From NCBI GenBank assembly GCA_050084985.1, contig JBITNC010000001.1, positions 1,178,001-1,242,000 of the forward strand: 64,000 bases of DNA. Direction: 5' to 3'. The notes beneath the pieces are model-generated. The model saw only the letters and a list, made by a program, of their open reading frames with translations, searched no databases and was not told the DNA's origin. Shown piece by piece: positions 55,926-64,000 of this stretch. Numbering within the stretch: position 1 is the first letter of the stretch; every line of letters begins with the position of its first letter. Made by a program: the position numbers and the translations under genes. The DNA comes from Nageia nagi (lineage: Eukaryota > Pinophyta).

Positions 55926-56870
55926 TATAATAAAAGGGATAATAACAAGTTATTTAACTTTATATATGTCTTCAAACTTATTATCATTTTATTTAGCTTT
56001 ATAGCTGTCTTCAAACTTGTTGCAATGAAAATTGAGCTGGAATGTAGAATAACATAAAATAAAAATTATTCTTCAATCTTCATTGAACCTCAAATTATAT
56101 AACATAGATAGACATGTTGTAATTGCAAAATGATATTCAATCTTAGTTCAAACTACAATTTGCCCTTAGAAGGGACTTTTACAAATGCTATGTGCCAAAA
56201 TAAGAGTATTAGATCTCCATTGTTTTTGAGTTGCTTGCTTCTTCCCTTGATGTGGACAACCTGTAAATCCTACACACATGCAAAAGACAATAACATCAAA
56301 GCATCTATGTATGACACATATTAAATTGAAGCTAACATAAAATAATAAAATGTATAAGCTCAAAAGATTTTGGCAGCATTACCCTACTTCAAATTTGAGT
56401 CCAATTGGGTTTTTTTATATTGCTTTGTATTGGCTTGCATTTATAGATTTTGGATGAGATGTTTCAAGGCTGGTAAGAGGAAGTGAATAGCTACCGTAGG
56501 TCGTAATTGACCCCCTCTATCCACCTCATCTCGGAAAGATGAAGCATTTCAGCTTTCTCTAGCTATTTTGGTGTCTTTTTGGCTATTACAGAGTCACCGA
56601 TGTTTGGAGGTTGAACGCTGACGACTGGATCAAAACGCTGGCATTTCAAGGCGAACATCGGTGACTAGTTAGCAATTTTATAATAATATTAAAATGACCG
56701 CCAAATAGCCAATTTTTATTGAAAAGGGGTCATGTGACCACTCGTTTTGTATGTACTCAATGAGAGCTATCCAATAATGGAGTTTTCAAGCTTGTTTGAG
56801 GATTGTATAAAGAGGTATGATTAGTTTAGTGTTTACTAGTTAAAAAGGGGACATTTTTAGGTGCCTACAT
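55926..56870 (-). repeat. Tat-E 3' LTR
   Basis: The inner end is firm: TGTAGGCACC on the minus strand after a PPT, at 56870. The outer end is inferred from the break in the Tat-A LTR at 55925 and begins TATAATAAAAG (TG changed to TA), giving about 945 bp. A 36-40 bp segment is duplicated near 55950-56025 ('ttatttaactttata...gtcttcaaacttatt' and 'ttatttagctttata...gtcttcaaacttgtt'). The block 56500-56680 keeps many CpG and is less AT-rich. Confidence 0.62.
56592..56666. repeat. 13-bp perfect inverted repeat in the Tat-E LTR
   Basis: AGTCACCGATGTT at 56592-56604 and AACATCGGTGACT at 56654-56666, separated by 49 bases. The arms contain CpG. The transcript could form a stem-loop; function unknown. 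Confidence 0.8.
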
Positions 56871-56885
56871 TTTGCCCCTTTTTGA
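56871..56885 (-). other. Polypurine tract of Tat-E
   Basis: On the minus strand TCAAAAAGGGGCAAAA leads to the LTR start TGTAGG. Same layout as in Tat-A and Tat-C. Confidence 0.75.
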
Positions 56886-57229
56886 AATTATCAACTGAAA
56901 ATATGGTTGATGATTTCAAAAACATAGAATGGGAAGCTTTGTTGCTTGACTATTTATTGTTGCCTTTTTTATGATATAAGTTTTGACTCAATTTCTTAAA
57001 TGAATCAAAATTTTGATTTATCAAATTATGATAAAATGTGTTTTCATTTTACATTTGATGTAGTTTTGAAAACAAATTTTAATATACCTCAGAAATGACT
57101 GTTTTCGGTATGACAATGTGTTGAGCTTATGTGACAGTTGCATGACATTTCTATAATGTCATTCTGCATGTCTAAGCACACATGTACCATATAAGTCCCC
57201 TTTAGTATATGGGTTTGGATGGTGTTGTC

Positions 57230-59200
57230 CTTTGTCCCGACAACGGGGTTTCAAGATGATCTCCTGTAACAATGATACATCACATTTTATCTTCTTTTAT
57301 ATTTGTAAATGTTCATGATATTTTAAGAAATATCATCAAAATCCTTTTCGTATAAAGCTTAAGATCTTTTAGTAGGATATAATTATAGCTTCTTTGAATC
57401 AAAACTTGTTATATATATACATTTCATCATCTGGTGTTGTCATGAGGATAGCCCTTGCCATGATTGAATATGATTTTTTAACTTTTGCAATTGATACATT
57501 TTGAAAATGATATTGTAATACATCAAAACTACACTTGTGTCCATCTTCATACTATGTGCTGTTTATGGTGGTTGCATGACAAGACTCTAGTTTGTCTCTG
57601 CATACCAAAGCGAGTATGTGATGATAAGCTTATTTGATGCATACAATTTTAAGATAGTGATGTCGTATATCAAAACTTCACTTGTGTTTATCTCCATACT
57701 GTGTGCTATTTATAGCAGTTATGTGACAAGACTCTAGTTTGTCTCTGCATGTTGAAGTGAGTATGTGATAGGAAGCTTGTTTTGTATATACAAGTCATCT
57801 TTCATTTTTTTCTGCTTTTGACCCAACAGAATGGGTTTCGTGATGATCTTTTGCATAAGTCTTTTAGAATCATATTGAACATAAATATCTTATTTTAGGT
57901 TATAGGCAATCCTAATTACCTTAACTGTGAGTAGACATATAACTTTTGATTTTCTAATTAACAATGTTTTGAGTACATTTTAAGAGAGATGTAGCCATGG
58001 TCTTACTATGTGATCATGAGCTTACTATGTGATTGTGGTGCTTTGCTTAGCATTATGGCCCCTTTTGAACTAACTAATGATGTCAGTAATGATGATGATA
58101 GACTGTTCAAAAAATTAATACATATTAGCTAGTGAACAAGTAAGATGAATGTACGAATGATTCTAACCTTATTGTTTCAATCATTTATAGGTGAACATAA
58201 GGTTTGATTTTAGGTCATGGGAAGTTGTATTTATCTCAGTTATCCAGGTATGATTTCTTGAGCTTTGCAATTGAAGTATTTTGAACACACGTTGGTTGTG
58301 CACCAAATAGGTACTAAAGGCTTGTTTCCATATATCCTTACATGGGTGTCTTGTGTTTCTCGAAGTCCCCTTTGTGTACACTAATTAAAATTTTGATTAT
58401 TATGTTATTACTCTGGAAGAATAGGTTTTACAAAATCATTAGAATCATGTTTTTTGATGACTAGTGTTTCTTGAATACATATAACAATAAGTGATGGCTA
58501 AACATGCATAACATGACATATGATTTGAACTAGGAGGTTTATGATTCATTATAATATCATAAACAATAAATGGTGTTTTTCCTATCAAGGATTTATGATG
58601 AAATTATTTATGATCGAGTTTGCATGTTTATTGCATGATGTGGTGAGCAAACATAGTCATGTATCTTAAGAAGATACAAACAAACTAATATGTTATCATT
58701 GTAGACTTATACAAATACCACTAGGCTAATAAGTAAGTGATAATATACTTGAGGTTGTTAAGTGGTTAAGTCAAGATTCATACACTTGAGTTTATCAACT
58801 TATGTATGCATATTTTAAATCTCAATTTTGTTGGTTGATGATAGAGGCAAATGATTTGCTTTGGGTCATGGACAATCATGGTTGCCCCAAATTATGATCA
58901 AACATAAACTTTTTGAATTTTTGCAATCAAATTATTTTGAAAATAGTTTCTACATTTTACTAAGTACTCATGCTTGTCTACAACACACTATTTTATGGAA
59001 CACTGTATTCCATAGGCTCTATGCCATTAGCATGTATGTGACGTGGAGTCTTTTCAAAGTAGATAACATTTTAATGTTTGATAATTCTACTATTTGCCCA
59101 GCAGAATGGGTTTCATGATCATTTCTTGCAAAAATCATTAGAAATATGTTTTTCCATGATTGAGGTTTTTTGTTGAACATGACTTGAAAACAAGACAAAT
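57230..59200 (-). repeat. Long tandem repeat, about 590-bp period, four diverged copies
   Basis: The landmark 'cagaatgggttt' and variants recur at 57241 (caacggggttt), 57827, 58417 (gaataggttt) and 59102, that is at steps of about 587, 589 and 685 bp. Each is preceded by 'tttgcaattgaa.tattttgaa' words (57486, 58274, 58919) and followed by 'atgat..tttgca' and 'cattagaa..atg'. A shorter duplication of 147 bp lies inside (caaaact at 57524 and 57671, with 'gacaagactctagtttgtctctgcat' split words repeated). Confidence 0.7.
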
Positions 59201-59619
59201 GCATTCTACCTTATTTATTGAGATGATGATACAAACTCAAGTTTACTACAAGGATCAACATAATGATAGATGATATATATTATGTATTTTGTTATTCATT
59301 CTTAAGAAATTTAAAATCATGATTATTAAACTTTAATCATGAACTTACTTTGATGTGCTACACATTGATGGTGTATCTCTAAGTTCGAATAAGTACTTCG
59401 ATTATTGTTATCAGTTTTATTGTTATTTCAATCATCGATGTTGATTTTGATATTATTAAATATTTTCAAATTTAAGGATAATGATTTGAAAAATTGCAGT
59501 ATTAGATTGTATCATTTATCAAACTTGGCTACTAATACTTTTTATTTTATGATAACATGTACAAAAGGATATGGAACAAGATGTAGCACATATTCAATTT
59601 ATGGGTAGATGATAATGAA

Positions 59620-60130
59620 TGGAAAGGGAAGAAGAACATTGACTTCCAATCAAAAGGGAAGAGCAATTTCTTACTCTCGATCCCAAGGAATGATGGAAGC
59701 TTTTTAACGATGTTCTAGGGGGTTGAAATGGATGGGATATGATAGGAAAAGAACATTGACTTCCAATTCAATGGGGAGAATAATTTCTTATTCCCGATCC
59801 TAAAGAATAATGGAAGCTATAAAATTTAACAATGTTCTAAGGGGTTGAAATGGATGGGATACGATAGGAAAAGAACATTGACTTCCAATTCAATGGGGAG
59901 AATAATTTCTTATTCCTGAACCCAAAGAATAATGGAAGCTATAAAATTTAACAATATTCTAGGATTGACTTTTATCAATCTACTAAGGGCAATTTCTTGC
60001 TTAAACTTGTGGATAAGAATAGAAGCAAAAAGGTTTTAACAACAACAATGTTGACTCCCATATTAATGGGGAGAGCAATTACTCACTCTTTTTCTAAAAT
60101 AATATGGAAGCACCTCCAATTTAATAATCA
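59620..60130 (-). repeat. Tandem repeat of about 120 bp, four copies
   Basis: 'gaacattgacttccaat' starts at 59634, 59751 and 59873 (steps 117 and 122), followed each time by 'aatttcttattc(c/t)cgat' and 'aatggaagct'. A fourth, diverged copy lies near 60045 (atgttgactccca, gagagcaattactcactc, tatggaagc). The middle copies are nearly identical, so this array is comparatively young or homogenised. Confidence 0.85.
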
Positions 60131-60700
60131 GTAAAGATGGATTAAGAAATATAGGGGTGTTGGATAATAAAATATGAAAGTTGGTATAATATAATGTGTA
60201 TGGGGTGGTGGTGGATGTTAATATGAAAATAGTATAACGAATAAATAGACATAGGATGTATTGAGTATTTAGAGAGATAAACTAATCAACTCATCAAGGC
60301 ATTGATAAATATAAGTGTAATATTAATTACTTATGTAATAATAAATAGTATGGGATGGAGGCATGGGATGATGAAGAAATGTAATGATCATAATATTCAA
60401 GTTGACCATATTAACCAATCACCATTAGATTTTTCCTTCTTTAGATGATATAAAACAAAGTCATGATGTTCTCAAAATTATCATAGACTCATGTGTGTGC
60501 AATGATGTTTATTTCCATCTCTAGACAATCTCAAACTAAATGTCACAAAAGCATAAAATATATAAGCTAGTTCATCCATATGAAACGTACAGAGGTCCAT
60601 AGGAAAGAAGGTCGCTAACTAATATGGACATGTCGCCACTTGTAAGGTATGCCCCATTGCCAGACAGGCATCCATAGCCTTGATGAGGATTAACCCCTCG
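60131..60700. other. Tat-E 3' region, unassigned
   Basis: Noncoding. 60585-60710 is less AT-rich and keeps CpG (gtcgctaac, tgtcgccac, cctcgatctc). No gene found. Confidence 0.35.
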
Positions 60701-60710
60701 ATCTCACTAC

Positions 60711-60821
60711 AACCCAAGAATCATTGTAGCACTTTTTTTTTTCATCTCTTTTCTTTTTCTTTTTCTCTCTTTCTCTCTCTCTTTTTTTTTTTTTTTTAAA
60801 CTATCAAATGATTCTTGGGTT
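60711..60821. repeat. Inverted repeat around a long pyrimidine tract
   Basis: AACCCAAGAATCAT at 60711-60724 and its exact complement ATGATTCTTGGGTT at 60808-60821 flank about 68 bases that are nearly all C and T on the + strand (60730-60797). In the element's own direction the tract is purine-only (A/G). A hairpin with a long polypurine loop, or triplex formation, is possible. Confidence 0.83.
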
Positions 60822-61365
60822 TGAGATGAAGCAAATAATAGGATGAACATGTAATACTTTCTCTCGAAATCATGCTCTTGTAACACCTCATTCTTGACTG
60901 TTGTAAGATTATTTAAATGTGAAAATATGTACGAGTCCGTAATAACCTTAAGTGTATCATAGTCATGTTTGTTTATCATCCAAAGTTTCAAGAATTTCAT
61001 GATGAAGGTTGGTAAAGTCAATAAGAATATCAATTTCATAAACTATTTCTTTTACAATAAGTATTAAACATATTTGTATAATGGTATGGAAGTGATCATG
61101 GACAATGTATAGTATATATGCCTTGATGAATTCTTAGAATATAATCTAATACTCAAATACTCCAACATAATGGAAGATGAATATGAGGTGAAAAAGGGGA
61201 AGACATGGAAATGCAATAAACATATTATAACCTATTTCAAAATCAGATATAATCATTTTGGTTTTTTAATCATATTTTATGATGTTTGTGTGATTTCTAA
61301 ATCATGTTTTGATGATGATTATGGAGGGCAATTCCCCAATGTGATCTATGTAAAATATGAGGAGA
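60822..61365. other. Tat-E 3' region next to the protease block, unassigned
   Basis: No domain recognised on either strand. An open + strand frame (61170-61589) runs antisense to the Tat-E coding block and has no recognisable content. Confidence 0.35.
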
Positions 61366-61752
61366 TCAAAAGTAAGATGGGGGATGACTGCCCCAATGTG
61401 AACGATGTGAAGGAGATTGAATATCCTTATGCAAATAACATAATTTATCATTGTTTAATTGTGTGGAATGTATGTATGTATTTTGTAGATGATGTAAATT
61501 GTTATCTATCAATAAAGGTATATCTACTTCAAACCGTCTATCATCCATCAAATCATGAAGGGCATGGTTTAATTGGTGGCAATATTTAGTGTCATGCCCC
61601 AAGTGATGATAAACATGATGTCCATACTTATCGTATTTTATTGACTTAGGCTTTAGGTTTTCTTTCATTATATGATCTACCACCCTCTTAGGTTGTTTCG
61701 ATGATTGCATTCCATCAATGTAATGATCTTTGGATTTTAATTCCCATCTCAT
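61366..61752 (-). pseudogene. Tat-E segment downstream of protease with a second Cys/His motif
   Basis: Open frame of 128 codons. KYDKYGHHVYHHLGHDTKYC followed by HQLNHALHDLMDDRRFEVDI resembles the Tat gag end (relatives: CxxHxxxGHxTxxCxxLKxxIExLI), which normally precedes the protease. Here it follows the protease, where polymerase would be expected. The upstream gag of the same element has its own version (YCNYHHQRGHSTKNY at about 62645). Rearrangement or duplication of gag sequence is likely. It ends near 61366 with no polymerase. Confidence 0.6.
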
Positions 61753-62260
61753 ATCTTTATGATTATGCCTTGCCTAGCAAAGGTGGATGATGATTTCCCT
61801 TTTGACTTTTGTGTAGGAGGCTTCGTTTTCGATAATTTTGTAATATTATAATGTGAGTATGGATTTTCATCTCTTCGGACACAATGGAGTACTCCCTCAT
61901 GAATGTATTTTAGACAACCATGAAATGTAGATGGGACACATTCCATTTCTTGAATCCATGGTCTACCTAAGAGAATATTATATTGTTCAATGTTTCCTTC
62001 GATGATATATAATGATGTTTGTATCATCTTACATCCAATGGTGATGGGTAACACTATCGATCCTATTGTTGAACATAAGGCATTATTAAATGCTTTTATT
62101 TGTAATGATGGTAAAGAAATATGAGAGAAAGAAAGATTCAATTTGTGATATGCTGATGTAGATATGATATTGACATCTGACCCTTCATCTATTAATATCC
62201 TCTTAACAATTTTACCATTTACTTTACCAATGACATGAAGAGGTGGATCTAACCCTTGAA
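61753..62260 (-). pseudogene. Tat-E aspartic protease
   Basis: RILIDEGSDVNIISTSAYHK near 62210-62150 is the active-site loop (D-E-G-S). The open frame 62141-61749 continues LPSLQIKAFNNALCSTIGSI, IEQYNILLGRPWIQEMECVP and STFHGCLKYIHEGVLHCVRR, matching Tat-C 'LLGRPWIHDMVGVPSTLHGR'. One frameshift separates the two halves. Confidence 0.85.
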
Positions 62261-62273
62261 GTCCCTTGTTTGA

Positions 62274-63299
62274 TTATCTCTCATGGTCATAAAAAGAGAT
62301 TATAGGCTGATGTATCAATGGAGGAACTTGCATTTTGGATTTTTGATTATATGATATATCAATTTTTTTTTCTTGTATGTTTTGCATTCCAGTATCAACT
62401 CCAACTATTCCTATAATAGGTTGATTATTTGGATTCCAGGTGGGTGTCACCTGACTGTAATTAGGTACAATAGATACTGTATTTACTTGATATGAAGGAA
62501 GTGAGTCTTGATAATTTTTTAAATTTTGATCTGAAATAGAAGTAAGGTCTTCAACTTCCAAGTTATTATCTTTGATTGAATTTCAAGTTCTATTTCTCAA
62601 TGCTAAATAATTTTTTGTACTATGACCTCTTTGATGGTGATAATTACAATACTTATTTTTGTTATATTTTTCTTTTCTTGTAATTTTTATTTCACCATAT
62701 TCAATTTTGACCTTCTCAATTATAACTGCCTGAGCAATAACTTCTTCGAGAGTATTATATCGTTGGATTTGTAGTATACTAGCTATAGGCCTTAAACAAT
62801 TTTGACTAAATAATTTAACTAACTCCTCCTGAGGTAAGGTATAGGGCATGCCATAGAGTATATCCCTCCATCATGAAACAAAGTCAATAATTGATTCATT
62901 CTGAGATTGTTTTAGTTCTACAAGATCTGTAATAGAAGATTCCTCTTTGATATAAATCTTAAAATGTTGTAAGAACAAGTCTGCCAATTGAGGAAATGAA
63001 TAAATACTATGTCACAACAAATTATTATACCATTCCAAGGCTTGGGCTACAAGTGTTATGGGGAACAAATGTAGCATCAAGTCCTCATCATTAGAAATTA
63101 GGTAATTTAAAAACCTAAACCACCTTAAATGTCCCTTAGGATCCTTATTTCCTGTAAAAGGAATTATCTTAGGTATTTCAAAGTTGTAAGGTAATTTCTT
63201 CTTAGGGACACTTGGATGAATGGGTTCATTGTAAATATTATCATATGTCAACTTCTTGAACCTTGATATATTCATTTCTTTATTCATAAAATCTTTCAT
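62274..63299 (-). pseudogene. Tat-E gag, capsid and nucleocapsid part
   Basis: Open frame 63299-63012: LPYNFEIPKIIPFTGNKDPK, GHLRWFRFLNYLISNDEDLM and FPITLVAQALEWYNNLL, the retrotransposon gag capsid pattern (P....Y.G..DP..H......F.....A..W...L). After a broken stretch (FPQLADLFLQHFKIYIK near 63000-62950), open frame 62849-62583 gives QEELVKLFSQNCLRPIASIL, EEVIAQAVIIEKVKIEYGEI and YCNYHHQRGHSTKNYLALRN, a decayed zinc motif. 62561-62274 is a Pro/Gln/Asn-rich linker to the protease. Confidence 0.85.
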
Positions 63300-63899
63300 G
63301 AAATCTTCTAATTCTTCATCTGTCCAACTACCCTAAGGATGTTTTCGGTATCTTCTATGATTGGTATTTCTTTCTGACTTTAGGTCTGAATTATAAGATT
63401 CATCATCAGAAGAAGATCTTGACAAAAATGAAGATGGTAATGATGGAAGCTTATAAGGTAAATGATGCCTTTGCATTAAATTTCTAAGAGTTGTAGATGG
63501 TTGTACTTTATTTTGTTGAGACTTCTCATGAAGTAACCAACTATCTTGAACTTCTTGTTTTACCTTATCAAAAATTTATCGTTGTTTGTCAAGCTCTTGC
63601 TTTTTTTTTTCTTTGAGTTTTATATTCTTTTAATTACATTTTACATCTTCATATCTTTTACTAAAGTTTATAGTTTCTTCATAATCTCTCTCTATGTGTT
63701 TTCTCTTTGCCTCCAACTCCGCCAAAGAGGGTATCTCTCCTATATTGAATTGTTTAGCTAAAGCTTTTCTACATTTTTCTTGCGATGAGCGTTTCTTACC
63801 GGAGTAAGGATCATAGAAGAATTTGTTTGAGATCTTACAGTGAGGAGTTGTTTGTGAGGTTCTTACTGAATACAAGGTCATTCTATCAAGATCTTTCAT
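63300..63899 (-). pseudogene. Tat-E gag N-terminal part
   Basis: Open frame 63899-63630: KISNKFFYDPYSGKKRSSQE, KCRKALAKQFNIGEIPSLAE and LEAKRKHIERDYEETINFSK, a charged, probably helical stretch. Further down (63600-63320) basic and Ser-rich words such as SLPSLPSSFLSRSSSDDESY near 63450-63395 join it to the capsid domain. A start codon at about 63899 (MKDLDRM) is possible but unproven. Confidence 0.6.
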
Positions 63900-64000
63900 A
63901 CAAGACCTAGCCCTATGAAGTGTTTTTTGATAGGTGGGGTTAGTTATCCTAGCTTGTGAAGAGGGGCTTTGAGGTTGATAATCTAAATTCTCGAGAGAAA
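63900..64000 (-). other. Window edge, upstream of Tat-E gag
   Basis: Probably leader or first codons of Tat-E gag. No LTR or primer site is reached before the end of the window. Confidence 0.4.

Larger units (their letters stand above)
55926..64000 (-). mobile_element. Tat-E: Tat-lineage element without visible polymerase, runs off the right edge
   Basis: A 3' LTR (55926-56870), PPT (56871-56885), a 4.3-kb noncoding region with tandem repeats, a protease (about 61750-62260) and gag (62274-63899) lie in minus-strand order. Between protease and the PPT no reverse transcriptase, RNase H or integrase motif appears in any frame. The element may be non-autonomous or may have lost pol. Gag and protease have Tat-style motifs. 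The 5' LTR would lie beyond 64000. Confidence 0.72.

Noticed and set aside
60707-61039. Minus-strand frame with a Lys/Glu-rich end
   Set aside because: The charged end is only a translation of the purine tract at 60730-60797; the rest has no pattern.
61170-61589. Plus-strand frame of 139 codons
   Set aside because: Mostly antisense to the Tat-E block 61366-61752, which has Tat-type motifs.
1-64000. Search for host genes, tRNA, rRNA or a new enzymatic system
   Set aside because: No region showed a convincing exon series, cloverleaf or rRNA core. The only non-element coding candidates are 11460-12240 and 26700-27965, both reported with low confidence.

Overview
The window looks like plant nuclear DNA from a large, repeat-rich genome. 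It is AT-rich and consists almost entirely of decayed retrotransposons: Ty1/copia, Ty3/gypsy of chromovirus and Tat type, and a LINE. Their LTRs, tRNA-type primer sites, polypurine tracts (PPT) and protein motifs are plant-typical. A gymnosperm or another very large plant genome fits, but that is inference. I found no intact host gene, tRNA, rRNA or CRISPR array. Every coding region below carries stops or frameshifts. Labels such as Copia-F or Tat-A are local names for this window.

Left part (1-19563). A fragment of a chromovirus integrase tail lies on the + strand (195-823). Copia-F (2026-16449, +) follows, with 465/469-bp LTRs and a 5-bp target duplication GAATT. A second + strand gypsy element (Gypsy-G, 5934-15330) sits inside it. 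Gypsy-G has lost its 5' LTR together with a stretch of copia reverse transcriptase, and its 3' side is a 5.4-kb LTR-like segment that carries a foreign-looking, less AT-rich block near 11.5-12.2 kb. A minus-strand LTR (16795-17217) with a primer site on one side and a PPT-like run plus gag remnant on the other comes next.

Right part (19564-64000). One old minus-strand Tat-lineage gypsy element (Tat-A) spans 19564 to at least 55925 and has been split repeatedly. A + strand LINE (about 21180-26530, itself carrying a solo LTR at 22239-22819 with duplication AAAAG) and further unassigned sequence split its integrase. Gypsy-D (32487-38490, duplication ATATT) lies in its protease region. Gypsy-B (39666-54436, duplication TGCAT) lies in its gag, and Tat-C (45227-53935, ATGGG/GTGGG) lies inside the 5' LTR of Gypsy-B. 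At the right edge Tat-E (55926 to beyond 64000) begins inside the 5' LTR of Tat-A. Tat-E shows gag and protease but no polymerase, and has a long 3' region of tandem repeats.

The elements are connected by insertion order, not by shared function. Each contains gag and some or all of protease, reverse transcriptase, RNase H and integrase, which would have served its own copying. Tat-A and Tat-C carry the second, archaeal-type RNase H that marks the Tat lineage, and tandem repeats in their 3' noncoding regions. Element boundaries with matching target duplications are the firmest statements here. Domain edges within pseudogenes are approximate, and all comparisons were made by eye.
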